The notes under the pieces: generated by a model
The model's input: only the letters and a program-made list of their open reading frames with translations
Database searches by the model: none
What the model was told of the DNA's origin: nothing
Shown here: in pieces, positions 16,614-25,613 of the stretch
Numbering within the stretch: position 1 is the first letter of the stretch
How the letters are laid out: each line of letters starts with the position of its first letter
Assembly: GCA_018825965.1 (NCBI GenBank)
Contig: JAHKAA010000011.1
Location: forward strand, 124,001-188,000
Direction: 5' to 3'
Source of the DNA: Gammaproteobacteria bacterium
GTDB lineage: Bacteria > Pseudomonadota > Gammaproteobacteria > Enterobacterales > Alteromonadaceae
DNA: 64,000 nucleotides
Program-made: the position numbers and the translations under genes

Positions 16614-18971
16614 GTGACTATATCCGCAGTAACCAGCCAAAGGCTAAAGCATGCCCTCGAAATTGATGAGTGGCAGCTGCTCGATCAGCAGTTTGATCCA
16701 CAAGAGTTGATGTTAAAAGAAACCTTATTCAGCCTGGCTAATGGTTTTATTGGCAGCCGTGGCACCTACGAAGAAGGCTGCAGTGCGGGTGCCAGCTGTG
16801 AAGGCAGTTACTTAAACGGTGTCTACAGTTCTGAACCTATAGTTTATGGCGAGTCGGCTTATGGTTTTGCCAAAAACAACGACAAAATGCTGCAGGTGCC
16901 GGATGGCAAAAGCCTGCAATTGTCGCTGGACGGTGAATGGCTGGCGGTGTCGGCAGAGCAACCTGGTATGCGTTGCTTAGATTTACGCACTGGTATCTTA
17001 AGTCGCGAGCAGTTATTTATCAGCGCTTCTGGCAAGCAGCTGAAATTGCAAAGTCGCCGTTTAGTGAGTTTTCAGCGCCCTGAACTGATGGCGATTGAAT
17101 GGACCATTACAGCGCTTAATTTCTCTGGTGCTGTGTTATTAAAGTCTTGTCTGAATGGTCAGTACAAATCGGTATTTAAACCAGACGATCCACGAGTGGG
17201 GGATATGGCGCTGGAAACCAGCTTAAAGCCTGTGGCGCAGCAGGGCATCAAAGATAAAGCTGATTGCAGCTATCTGCAGCATCAGGTGCATGGCGCCGAT
17301 TTTCAGCTGCTATCTGCTATTCAGCATCAGTTTGCGGATGATGTACTCCTTATCGAACAGCAAGTGGAAGCCAATCTGTTAGCCCAACTCTTTGAGCTGA
17401 CGTTACAGCAGGGCCAGGCCGTTACCTTCTGCAAATACATCAGTTATCAGGTGGCCTCCAAACAAGCTGAAACTCCTTTGCCAGCAGCGCAAAGAGTTTT
17501 ACAGCAAGCGGCCACAGATGGTTTTGCCGTACTTGCAACTGAGCAACAGCAGTATTTAGCGGATTTTTGGTTGCAGTCGGATATTCAAATCAGTGGCGAC
17601 CCGGCCTTGCAGCAAGGTTTACGTTTTAATTTGTTTAGTCTGGTGCAGTCGGCAGGGCGTAATGGTGTCAGCAATATAGGTGCTAAAGGACTGACCGGGC
17701 CTGGTTACGATGGTCACTATTTTTGGGATACCGAAATTTATGTGATCCCTACTTTAAGTTTTTGTCAGCCAGACACTGCCCGCCAGTTGTTATTGCAGCG
17801 TTTTAGTCAGTTGGATCAAGCCAAACACAGAGCACGACAAATGTCGCATGACAAAGGTGCTTTGTATCCATGGCGCACCATCAGTGGTGATGAATGTTCT
17901 GCTTATTTCCCGGCAGGCACAGCTCAGTATCATATTAACGCCGCCATAGCTTATGCCATTCGAAGCTACGTACTGGCGACAGACGACTGGGCTTTTATGC
18001 AACAAGCCGGTGCTGAAATGCTGGTAGAAACAGTGCGTTTATGGCTGCAACTGGGCTTTTTCAGTAAGCAAAGTGGTCGCTTTGAAATTCACCTGGTAAC
18101 AGGGCCTGATGAATACACGGCTTTGGTGAATAACAACTTTTACACCAACGCCATGGCGCAGCTGCATTTAAGTTTTACTGCGGAGGTGTTGGCAACACTT
18201 GCGATACAACATCCTGAGTTTTATCAGAGTTTTTGCCAGAAGTTGGCTGTGACAGCGGAGGAAATACAAAGCTGGCAACAAGCTGCAGAACTGATGTATT
18301 TACCTTATGACGATAAGCTGCAAATAAGTGCTCAGGACGATAGCTTTTTACACAAAAAACCATGGGATTTTGCCGCAACTCCGGCAGACAAATACCCGCT
18401 GTTGCTACACTTCCACCCGCTGGTGATTTACCGCCATCAGGTGTTAAAACAAGCCGATTTAGTGCTGGCGATGTATTTGCTCGATCAGCAGTTCCCCCGT
18501 GATTTAAAAGCACGCAATCTGGCCTATTACGAGCCTTTAACCACTCATGATTCCAGCTTAAGCAGCTGTATTCATTCAGTAGCTTTTGCTGAAACTGGCC
18601 AGACCGAACGTGCTTATCAGTTTTTTGCCAACACAGCGCGGATGGATTTAGATAACTACCATCACAATACCGAATACGGTGTGCATATTGCCTGTATGGC
18701 CGGCAGCTGGTTGTCTGTGGTTTGTGGTTTTGCCGGTATGCGAAGCCGCCCTGAAGGTTTGTATTTTGAGCCCAAGTTGCCAGCAGCCTGGCCAGAGCTG
18801 AAATTTAAGCTCAACTACAGAGGCAGGGTGCTGCAGGTGCAGGTCAGTCAGACTCAAGCTAGTTATCAGTTGCTAAGTGGCGTTGATTTAACGCTACAGC
18901 ACCAGGCAGAGTGTTTTCACTTAACAGCAGGCCAAAGCCAGCAGTTTGTATTGTCGGGAGTTTTATCATGA
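16614..18971 (+). CDS. GH65 disaccharide phosphorylase (maltose phosphorylase type)
   Basis: The product has 785 residues with a GTG start preceded by AAAGGTAG. GH65 hallmarks are the KGLTGPGYDGHYFWDTEIYV segment, the catalytic general acid Glu in VTGPDEYTALVNNNFYTNAMA, the phosphate-loop region HDSSLSSCIHS, and the C-terminal CMAGSWLSVVCGFAGMR. The enzyme splits an alpha-glucosyl disaccharide with phosphate, with inversion, to beta-glucose 1-phosphate plus glucose. The next gene, overlapping by 4 bp, encodes the mutase that consumes beta-glucose 1-phosphate, which confirms the pathway. Maltose is the commonest substrate of this arrangement, but trehalose, kojibiose and nigerose phosphorylases share the fold. 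Confidence 0.88.
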   Translation: MTISAVTSQRLKHALEIDEWQLLDQQFDPQELMLKETLFSLANGFIGSRGTYEEGCSAGASCEGSYLNGVYSSEPIVYGESAYGFAKNNDKMLQVPDGKSLQLSLDGEWLAVSAEQPGMRCLDLRTGILSREQLFISASGKQLKLQSRRLVSFQRPELMAIEWTITALNFSGAVLLKSCLNGQYKSVFKPDDPRVGDMALETSLKPVAQQGIKDKADCSYLQHQVHGADFQLLSAIQHQFADDVLLIEQQVEANLLAQLFELTLQQGQAVTFCKYISYQVASKQAETPLPAAQRVLQQAATDGFAVLATEQQQYLADFWLQSDIQISGDPALQQGLRFNLFSLVQSAGRNGVSNIGAKGLTGPGYDGHYFWDTEIYVIPTLSFCQPDTARQLLLQRFSQLDQAKHRARQMSHDKGALYPWRTISGDECSAYFPAGTAQYHINAAIAYAIRSYVLATDDWAFMQQAGAEMLVETVRLWLQLGFFSKQSGRFEIHLVTGPDEYTALVNNNFYTNAMAQLHLSFTAEVLATLAIQHPEFYQSFCQKLAVTAEEIQSWQQAAELMYLPYDDKLQISAQDDSFLHKKPWDFAATPADKYPLLLHFHPLVIYRHQVLKQADLVLAMYLLDQQFPRDLKARNLAYYEPLTTHDSSLSSCIHSVAFAETGQTERAYQFFANTARMDLDNYHHNTEYGVHIACMAGSWLSVVCGFAGMRSRPEGLYFEPKLPAAWPELKFKLNYRGRVLQVQVSQTQASYQLLSGVDLTLQHQAECFHLTAGQSQQFVLSGVLS

Positions 18972-19621
18972 TCCAGGCTTTTATTTTTGATTTGGATGGA
19001 GTGTTGACCGACACTGCTGAATACCACTTTTTAGCCTGGCAACAACTGGCAACCCAACTCGGCATCGACTTTAGCCGTGAAGACAATGAGCTGCTAAAGG
19101 GCGTGGATCGTATGGGGTCGCTGGAGTTAATTCTGAAGCTGGGCAAGCTTCAGCTTAGTCAGGATAAAAAGCTCAAACTGGCGGCGCAAAAAAATGTGGA
19201 ATATCTAAAGCTGGTGGAAAGCATGTCGCCTGCTGATTTATTTCCCGGAGTTTTACCCCTTTTTAGCAGTTTAAAAGCGGCTGGTATGAAAACAGCTTTG
19301 GCTTCGGCCAGTAAAAATGCCGCTTTGGTACTGCAAAAACTGGGTATTCCGGATTTATTTGATTATGTGGCCGACTCGAATTTTATTCAGAACGGCAAAC
19401 CCGATCCGGAGATCTTTTTAACCTGCGCTCAAGCTTTAGGCATTGCGCCAGAACGTTGCATAGGGGTGGAGGATGCACCTGCAGGTGTGACAGCTATTAA
19501 AGCTGCTGGTATGTACGCTTTGGGCATAGGCGAAGCCAGAGCTTTGGCTCAGGCCGACTTAGTGATCCCTGCGGTTTCCGCTATAAATCAGCGCCTGCTG
19601 ACCAGGCTGCTGACGTTGTGA
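18968..19621 (+). CDS. pgmB: Beta-phosphoglucomutase
   Basis: The product has 217 residues. The start ATG overlaps the phosphorylase stop in ATGA. It is a HAD-superfamily enzyme: motif I FDLDGVLTDT carries the nucleophile and general acid aspartates, the cap segment includes KGVDRMGSLELIL, motif II is ASASKN, and motif IV is GVEDAPAGVTAIKAAGM. It converts beta-glucose 1-phosphate to glucose 6-phosphate in the cytoplasm, linking the GH65 product to glycolysis. Its 3' end lies 10 bp from the convergent regulator gene. Confidence 0.92.
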   Translation: MIQAFIFDLDGVLTDTAEYHFLAWQQLATQLGIDFSREDNELLKGVDRMGSLELILKLGKLQLSQDKKLKLAAQKNVEYLKLVESMSPADLFPGVLPLFSSLKAAGMKTALASASKNAALVLQKLGIPDLFDYVADSNFIQNGKPDPEIFLTCAQALGIAPERCIGVEDAPAGVTAIKAAGMYALGIGEARALAQADLVIPAVSAINQRLLTRLLTL

Positions 19622-19631
19622 GGGTTTCAAA

Positions 19632-20639
19632 TCAGCCTCTGGCCGAGCTTTGACGAGTCAGGAGGCGCACGGGCAGCAGTTCAGATTCGGCCTGTTCGCC
19701 GTCCATTTGCTGCAATAACTTAGACACCAGTAATTTGCCACCATTGATGGTGTCTTGTTTGACTGTGGTGAGTGCTGGTGAGCAATAAGCCGACATTGCT
19801 ATGTCATCAAAACCTGCAACGGCCAGCTGTTGTGGTACTTGTACGCCATGCTCTTGCAGGGCTTTCATCGCCCCTAAAGCTATGGCGTCGCTGGCGGCGA
19901 AAATACCATCCAGCTCTGGCAACAGCGGGAATAATTGCTGCTGGGTTTTTAAATAACCATCCTGAGCGGTAAAGTCGGTAATGAGTTCGTAATCTGCATT
20001 TAAAGCAAGACCGGCTTTTTGCAACGCATCCTGATAACCCAGATAACGTTGCTCAATTTCGTTATGGCGATAATCCCCGAGAAAGGCGATATGTGTGCAG
20101 CCCTGAGCGATTAAATGACTGACAGCTGCTTCAGCACCGCTGCGGTTTTGGCTGCCCACTACAGTAAAACTGTCATGACCGGAACTGGCACCCCATACCA
20201 CAAAAGGCACTTTGCTGTGTGACAGTTGTTCAATGCGCTGGTCGTGTTCGCCCTGGCCTATGATGATTAAACCATCGGCTCTTTTGGCGTCAATGTAATA
20301 AGTTTTCCAGTCTTTGTCTTTGGTTTTGCTGGTGCTGAGCAGCATGTCATAGCCTTTATGCGTCAGCTCATCGGCAATTACACCTAAAATTTCCAGTAAA
20401 AAGGGGTCAGAAATAGCCTGCTGGCTTTTGGCATCAAATAAAATGATCACAGCTATGGTGTAGCTTTTTTGTGTACGTAAACTGCGGGCTGTAGGGTTTA
20501 CATTAAACTGATACTGCTGAGCAATTTGCTGCACTTTTAAGCGGGTTTCTTTGTTCACCACAGGATTGTCGCGCAATGCTCTGGAAGCTGTAGATTCAGA
20601 CACTTCAGCTAAAGCTGCAATGTCGGCCAGCGTCATCAT
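19632..20639 (-). CDS. LacI-family regulator of the alpha-glucoside genes
   Basis: The product has 335 residues. The start chosen is the first of two adjacent ATGs (20639 and 20636) after AGGA. The helix-turn-helix MTLADIAALAEVSESTASRALRDNP sits at the N-terminus. A periplasmic-binding-protein-like sugar domain follows (DGLIIIGQGEHDQRI, AAVSHLIAQGCTHIAFLGD, DGIFAASDAIALGAMKALQEHG). It presumably represses the MFS/GH65 and TonB receptor genes by binding TTGCAATCGATTGCAA sites and is released by a sugar ligand. Its own upstream region faces the two operators at 20797-20844, so autoregulation is plausible. Confidence 0.87.
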   Translation of the reverse strand: MMTLADIAALAEVSESTASRALRDNPVVNKETRLKVQQIAQQYQFNVNPTARSLRTQKSYTIAVIILFDAKSQQAISDPFLLEILGVIADELTHKGYDMLLSTSKTKDKDWKTYYIDAKRADGLIIIGQGEHDQRIEQLSHSKVPFVVWGASSGHDSFTVVGSQNRSGAEAAVSHLIAQGCTHIAFLGDYRHNEIEQRYLGYQDALQKAGLALNADYELITDFTAQDGYLKTQQQLFPLLPELDGIFAASDAIALGAMKALQEHGVQVPQQLAVAGFDDIAMSAYCSPALTTVKQDTINGGKLLVSKLLQQMDGEQAESELLPVRLLTRQSSARG

Positions 20640-20796
20640 TTTTTTTCCTGAATTCACAACTGATTTTCCATATTCAACCGCAGTAACCCCTGCCAACCTG
20701 ATTGATTATGACAAAAGCCACTAGCCAGATCGAGTTCAATTTAGGTCTGCTTTACTTAGCGCATAAGAGATGAGGAAACCCTAACACATAATCTTT

Positions 20797-20844
20797 TTGC
20801 AAACGATTGCAAAAGTTGTTGTTTTGTCATTGCAATCGATTGCA
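20797..20844. promoter_or_regulatory. Two LacI-family operators upstream of the TonB receptor
   Basis: TTGCAAACGATTGCAA (20797-20812) and ATTGCAATCGATTGCA (20829-20844) are near-copies of the palindrome at 16546-16563. The dyad centres are 33 bp apart, about three helical turns, so cooperative or looped binding is possible. They sit 80-128 bp upstream of the receptor gene, in the divergent region shared with the regulator gene. Confidence 0.78.
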
Positions 20845-20924
20845 GGATGGATTATGTTTATTTAAGCAGCAATAAATACACTAGCGTCATAGCTGCGTAA
20901 TCCAAGACAACGGGGAGAGATCAG

Positions 20925-23213
20925 ATGAATTTACGGCTCACTAAGCTGGCGTCCGCCATGCTCGTTACCTTACTGCCAGTGACTATGGTGCAGGCTCAGC
21001 AGCAAAGCGAAGGCACTCAAAAAGTTGCAGCAGCAAAAAAACCAGCAGAAGAAAGTCAGATTGAACAAATAGTAGTTACAGGCAAAGCCAGTGGTATTTC
21101 AGGTTTACGTGTAGATGCCAGCTACGCCATCACCAATGTGTCGGCAGAAAACATTGAACGACTGAATCCAAAAAGCACGGCCGAGTTATTTACCCTGGTG
21201 CCGGGTGTTTGGTCTGAAAGTTCAGGTGGTGTGTCAGGGGCTAACGTTTTTGTCCGTGGTTTTCCTGGTGGTGGTGATGCGCCATTTTTAACAGTGCAAC
21301 TGCAAGGTGTGCCGGTTTTTCCACCGCCAACTTTGTCCTTTTTAGAAAACTCTTCTATGTTCCGTCTGGATGAAACTGTCGACTTTATGGAAGCGCTGCG
21401 GGGTGGTTCAACACCTGTTATTTCTAATGGTCAGCCGGGTTTAACCACTAACTTTATTTTAAAAGAAGGCTCAGAAGAAACTGAAGGTTTAGTCAAAGTA
21501 TCCACCTCAGATTATGGTCTGCAACGTGTGGATGCCTTAATCAGCGGCGAATTGGCTGACGACTTGTATTTTATGATGGGTGGTTATGTCAGCAGCTCAC
21601 AAGGTATTCGGGATGCGGGTTTTAACTCTGAGGAAGGGCATCAGTTAACGCTGAATATCACTAAAGATTTAGACAACGGCCGTATCAACTTCTATACCCG
21701 CCAGACTGATGATCACGGGGTCTGGTATTTGCCAACACCTTTAAATGTCGCTGGTGTGGATAATACCTATACCCAGATTGGTCCGAATAACAGACAAGCC
21801 ACTATCGAATATGGGCCAAATGGTGAAAGCCGTAGCTTCGATTTTGGTGATGGCCGTGGCTGGAAAGGTTCAGTGTCAGGCGGTAGCGTAGATCTGGACT
21901 TAGAAAATGACTGGAAACTCTTGTATCGCTTTAACTATACCCAGGGTGATGCCAATACCTTAGGTTTAGTGCCGGAAGCAGGCGCAGTAACTTTAGGCAC
22001 AGTGGCGGATAACGGCTTAAACGCCACAGGAGCTACCACTGGCACTTTGTATGATGCTGACACTATGGTGCAGCAAATTGGCCGTTGGGTAGTGGAAAAA
22101 GAGCTGGATTCTTTCACCAATGATTTAGCTGTGACTAAAACTGCTGACAGCGCTAAATACACTCTAGGTGTGTATAGCACTGCGTTTTCTGTCAATGACT
22201 GGTGGTCTATTGGTAATCAGGCCTGGCATGTGGTGGGATCTGGTGGTGAAGCTTTGACTGGCATCAACTGTAACGATAATGACGACAGCTGCAGCTGGAA
22301 CTATGACATAGATGCAGCTGGGGATGGCACAACCCGGGCTTTATACGCCGCTGTGGAAGTTGCATTAAACGAACAATGGACAGTGGATCTGGGTTTACGG
22401 AATGAAAACCACACTATTGATTACACAGTAGATGAGGGCTTAACAGGCAAGGTCAGCAAAGCTGTCAGTTATGACGAAAGCAAAATTGCCTGGACAGCTG
22501 GTGTGAACTGGATGTGGCAAAAAAATATGGGTGTATTTGCCCGAGTGAACAAAGGCAATAAAATGCCATTTTTTGACGATTTCCGTGACAACTACACGGC
22601 TTTTACCAGCGGTGAAAAGCTGATTAAAGAAGTGACTCAGTTTGAGTTGGGGTATAAATGGGCTGAACAAAACTACAGCTTCTACGCCACTTCTTTTTAT
22701 AACCAGGTGGAAGGCGATACTTTTGTCCGTCGCCCTGGCGATCCGGCTGAAGTCATGACCAACAGAGCTTATGGTGTAGAGCTGGATTTTAACTACTTTA
22801 CCAGCGTAGGTTTTTCACTGAATCTGAACTCAACGCTGCAAAAAACGGAAATCACGGAAAGCCCAACCAACGAAGGCAACCAAGCGCAGCGTCAGCCTAA
22901 ATGGCAAGTGCGGTTAACCCCAAGTTATGGTTTTGAAGCTTTTGATACTATGTTTGCTTCTGTGTACGGTACTGTATCTGCAGTCTCTGACCGTTACTCA
23001 AATAATGAAAATACCGTCACTTTACCTGGCTATACCAAAGTGGATTTGGGTGTGCAACTGGAGTTAACAGAGCAGTTAAAAACTCAGTTATCGGTAGATA
23101 ACCTGACAGATAAACAAGGTTTAACTGAAGGCGACCCACGTAACCCAACGTCACCGAATGGCCGTTATATTCTGCCGCGTTCAGTGACTTTGAGTATGAC
23201 TTATCAGTTCTGA
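20925..23213 (+). CDS. TonB-dependent receptor for an alpha-glucoside
   Basis: The product has 762 residues, after GGGGAGAG. It has a signal peptide (LASAMLVTLLPVTMVQAQ), a TonB box-like segment (IEQIVVTG), and a plug domain with NVFVRGFPGGGDAPFLTVQLQGVPVF. The 22-strand barrel ends in the characteristic terminal phenylalanine (LSMTYQF). It acts in the outer membrane, using TonB-ExbBD energy. The operators and neighbours indicate uptake of malto-oligosaccharides or a related glucoside rather than iron. The large beta-barrel loops contain a Cys-rich spot (INCNDNDDSCSWNYD) that may bind calcium or form a disulfide. Confidence 0.88.
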   Translation: MNLRLTKLASAMLVTLLPVTMVQAQQQSEGTQKVAAAKKPAEESQIEQIVVTGKASGISGLRVDASYAITNVSAENIERLNPKSTAELFTLVPGVWSESSGGVSGANVFVRGFPGGGDAPFLTVQLQGVPVFPPPTLSFLENSSMFRLDETVDFMEALRGGSTPVISNGQPGLTTNFILKEGSEETEGLVKVSTSDYGLQRVDALISGELADDLYFMMGGYVSSSQGIRDAGFNSEEGHQLTLNITKDLDNGRINFYTRQTDDHGVWYLPTPLNVAGVDNTYTQIGPNNRQATIEYGPNGESRSFDFGDGRGWKGSVSGGSVDLDLENDWKLLYRFNYTQGDANTLGLVPEAGAVTLGTVADNGLNATGATTGTLYDADTMVQQIGRWVVEKELDSFTNDLAVTKTADSAKYTLGVYSTAFSVNDWWSIGNQAWHVVGSGGEALTGINCNDNDDSCSWNYDIDAAGDGTTRALYAAVEVALNEQWTVDLGLRNENHTIDYTVDEGLTGKVSKAVSYDESKIAWTAGVNWMWQKNMGVFARVNKGNKMPFFDDFRDNYTAFTSGEKLIKEVTQFELGYKWAEQNYSFYATSFYNQVEGDTFVRRPGDPAEVMTNRAYGVELDFNYFTSVGFSLNLNSTLQKTEITESPTNEGNQAQRQPKWQVRLTPSYGFEAFDTMFASVYGTVSAVSDRYSNNENTVTLPGYTKVDLGVQLELTEQLKTQLSVDNLTDKQGLTEGDPRNPTSPNGRYILPRSVTLSMTYQF

Positions 23214-23240
23214 TTGAGTAGCATTTCTTCCATGGACATA

Positions 23241-23271
23241 AAAAAAGGCCAGCAATTTGCTGGCCTTTCTT
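23241..23271 (+). terminator. Terminator after the TonB receptor
   Basis: A long inverted repeat, AAAGGCCAGCAA with TTGCTGGCCTTT, is followed by TCTTCT and begins 28 bp past the receptor stop. The A-rich left flank also allows termination on the other strand. Confidence 0.75.
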
Positions 23272-23403
23272 CTCCCCGTCGACGTCTATCGTCCCCTGTT
23301 GTTTTTATTCTTTTTGCCGCTAATTTTTATCAGCTCAGGCAAATTATGCATACCCGTAATTTCTATTACTTTGGGTATAAAAAATCAACTGCGTTAGTTA
23401 TAT

Positions 23404-23919
23404 CTAATTTAAGCGGTAATCGCCACCATCTTTTGCACGAAAGCATGGACTATTTTGTGTGCTGGCTATACAAGGTTGGGCCTGAGCATTGCCACGGATC
23501 ATGCTGAACCAGCCAGCCTGCTCACCTGTCAGCTGCAGTTGAATGTCTTCAATACCTGCTTTGTCCAAAGCGCCGTGCGCTCCTTTGTGGCAAAACAATA
23601 ACTCAACATGGCGCTCGCCATCTTTTAATAACAGCGATTGGGGCTGTTCCGGATGACCACCAAAAGCAACAAACTGCGCTGGTGTTTTTAAACCGCTGTT
23701 GCTGCCGTCGGCAAAATAGGCCAATAGATGCTGGTAATACACCACATAACTGCAAACATCTTTGTGAGAGCCGCGGTCCAGTGGAAAAACTTTATCAAGG
23801 AAGGCTTTGGAGTAATCCATGATCTGACGGACATAACTCTGGTTCAGCCCGGCGATGTAGCTGATCTCTTCCCGGATATCATGGTCCTGGTGTGAGTTTT
23901 GGGTGGCTGTCATGTTCAT
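23404..23919 (-). CDS. Small protein resembling a malate synthase G segment
   Basis: The product has 171 residues. The start at 23919 follows AGGA with 8-base spacing. Residues about 30-125 recall the N-terminal half of malate synthase G: FLDKVFPLDRGSHKDV, LKTPAQFVAFGG, LLLKDGERHVELLF and LDKAGIEDIQL mirror the FPL-GSH-DV, LKDPAQFVGY, LLRNNGLHIE and DKAGI-DV landmarks. The family's next conserved block, TTIMDCEDSVAAVDAEDK, is missing, as is the whole catalytic TIM barrel of the roughly 720-residue enzyme. It therefore cannot be an active malate synthase. It may be a remnant or a domesticated binding domain. The reading frame is intact with its own ribosome binding site, and it is divergent from the ScfR-like regulator. 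The similarity is from memory of family motifs. Confidence 0.55.
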   Translation of the reverse strand: MNMTATQNSHQDHDIREEISYIAGLNQSYVRQIMDYSKAFLDKVFPLDRGSHKDVCSYVVYYQHLLAYFADGSNSGLKTPAQFVAFGGHPEQPQSLLLKDGERHVELLFCHKGAHGALDKAGIEDIQLQLTGEQAGWFSMIRGNAQAQPCIASTQNSPCFRAKDGGDYRLN

Positions 23920-24064
23920 GATGTTTGTCCTGTTGTTTGTTGCTTGTAATAAGTTCTTAAGGCTGTAGGGCCAGTAAAGCAGCATTGATGTTGCTTGATA
24001 TTTAGTCTATGTTAGTTTTCTGAATAATTTCACAATAAAAACTTCACAGTGTGAATTTTACAAA

Positions 24065-25573
24065 ATGACAGCCAATAAAAGTTTACTCAGAAAGTCGCAT
24101 TTCCTTGGTACTAAGATCAGAAACCTTAGAAAGCGCAATAACTTAACAATGGAAGACTTGTCGACCCGTTGCATCAGAGTGAACTCTGAGTACGCACCGT
24201 CAGTGTCTTATTTGTCGATGATTGAACGCGGAAAGCGGGTCCCCAGCCTGGATATGCTGCAGGTCATTGCTGAAGTATTTCAAAAAGACGTTGAATGGTT
24301 TCTGGATGGCGAAGAGCAGCAACTGGATATCACACCACAAAAAGGCAGCAGGGGCGGAGTATCTGGTATGGCGCTGGAACCGGGCTTCTTGTTTTCCAAT
24401 GACATCCTACAAATTGCGATACCGGAGATGTTGTCACAAACCGGCATCAGTGGCCGTCAGTTTGCCCAGCTGTTGATCCGGGCGCATCAGGAGCATCATC
24501 AGAACCATTTCCCTGAGTTGGAACGGGCTGCCGAAGAAGTAGGGCTGAAGCGTATGCCTCTGTCGGTAGAGGATTTAATGCAGATAGTACAACAGCTTGG
24601 TCTAAAGGTTTGCTGGTTTGAGCAAACACCCAAAGAAGTGTTGGACGAGCTGGGCGTGTTGTCGAAAAACGTACCGACGTCCTATTTTTTACCGCCAGCC
24701 ACTTTGCATTTAAATAAGCTGCTGCAACAGTGGCCCACCCGGCTGAAATACGAGCTGGCTGTGCATATTGGTCATGCGGTGCTGCATAACAAAGATGGCG
24801 TCAAAAGCGGCATGATGGTGGGGGGGGCTTTTGAATCTGTGCCAACGGACGATAGCGCAGTAGCACCACAGGATATTTTGCATGCCTGGCGTGACTTTGA
24901 ATCCAGCTTTTTTGCCGGTGCTTTATTGTGTCCTAAGATGCCGTTTCGCCAGTTATTAGACAAACAAGGCTATGAAATCAGCTCGCACCACTTAGCCGGT
25001 GTGTCGGCTTCTGTGGCTATGCGGCGTATGACGGCTGTATCGCCATACAGTCACTGGCATTATTTTGATGCCTATACGCCGGGTAAATTGAAGGCGGTGT
25101 ATCGCGGCAATGGTATTCCGCTGCCCTGGGGCAATATGCGACAGGTGGAAGACCCATGTCAGCACTGGGCTGTCTTTCGTATGTTTGAAGCGGCTGAATC
25201 GGCCCATTCAGCGCAGTTGTCTATTTTAGATGTGCAGGGGCAGCCACGGATTTATTGTTGTGAGTCAACCAAAGTGTCTGATTTAGCGGGCAATGCCCAT
25301 GTGCTTTGTGCTGGTATAGATTTAAATCCTGCTATTGAAGCTCAGGGCATGGATGTGGACACTATGGCGCAGGAGTTAAAACAATTGTGCCGCACTCAGG
25401 GTGGCTCTGCAGTAGTGCCTAAAGCTATCCGGTCTACTTTAACTACAGTGTCGAATATTCTGAATATCAACTGGGTGGCCCGCAGTTTAGATAAACCAGC
25501 CCAGCTGATTTGCTCACGCGGCAATCAGTGCCCACGCGAACCTGGCTGTTATCAGCGCTGCTCCGCTCAGTAG
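24065..25573 (+). CDS. XRE-family regulator of the ScfR/RamB type (DUF3612-like)
   Basis: The product has 502 residues. The N-terminal helix-turn-helix occupies about 10-75 (IRNLRKRNNLTMEDLSTRC, SYLSMIERGKRVPSLDMLQVIAEVF). The middle region resembles an IrrE-type fold but with VHIGHAVLH in place of HExxH, so it is unlikely to be a protease. The C-terminus has a cysteine cluster (LICSRGNQCPREPGCYQRC). This layout matches short-chain-fatty-acyl-CoA-responsive regulators such as RamB, which govern acetate and glyoxylate-shunt genes. It is divergent from the malate-synthase-like ORF, which fits that theme. The ligand and targets are inferred. Confidence 0.72.
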   Translation: MTANKSLLRKSHFLGTKIRNLRKRNNLTMEDLSTRCIRVNSEYAPSVSYLSMIERGKRVPSLDMLQVIAEVFQKDVEWFLDGEEQQLDITPQKGSRGGVSGMALEPGFLFSNDILQIAIPEMLSQTGISGRQFAQLLIRAHQEHHQNHFPELERAAEEVGLKRMPLSVEDLMQIVQQLGLKVCWFEQTPKEVLDELGVLSKNVPTSYFLPPATLHLNKLLQQWPTRLKYELAVHIGHAVLHNKDGVKSGMMVGGAFESVPTDDSAVAPQDILHAWRDFESSFFAGALLCPKMPFRQLLDKQGYEISSHHLAGVSASVAMRRMTAVSPYSHWHYFDAYTPGKLKAVYRGNGIPLPWGNMRQVEDPCQHWAVFRMFEAAESAHSAQLSILDVQGQPRIYCCESTKVSDLAGNAHVLCAGIDLNPAIEAQGMDVDTMAQELKQLCRTQGGSAVVPKAIRSTLTTVSNILNINWVARSLDKPAQLICSRGNQCPREPGCYQRCSAQ

Positions 25574-25586
25574 TAAGCACAAAAAA

Positions 25587-25604
25587 GGGGCCAACCCCGG
25601 CCCC
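25587..25604 (-). terminator. Terminator of pyrC
   Basis: On the minus strand, GGGGCC-GGGGTT-GGCCCC is followed by TTTTTT, 9 bp after the pyrC stop. It also lies just past the convergent regulator gene and may serve both. Confidence 0.8.
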
Positions 25605-25613
25605 TTGATCAGC

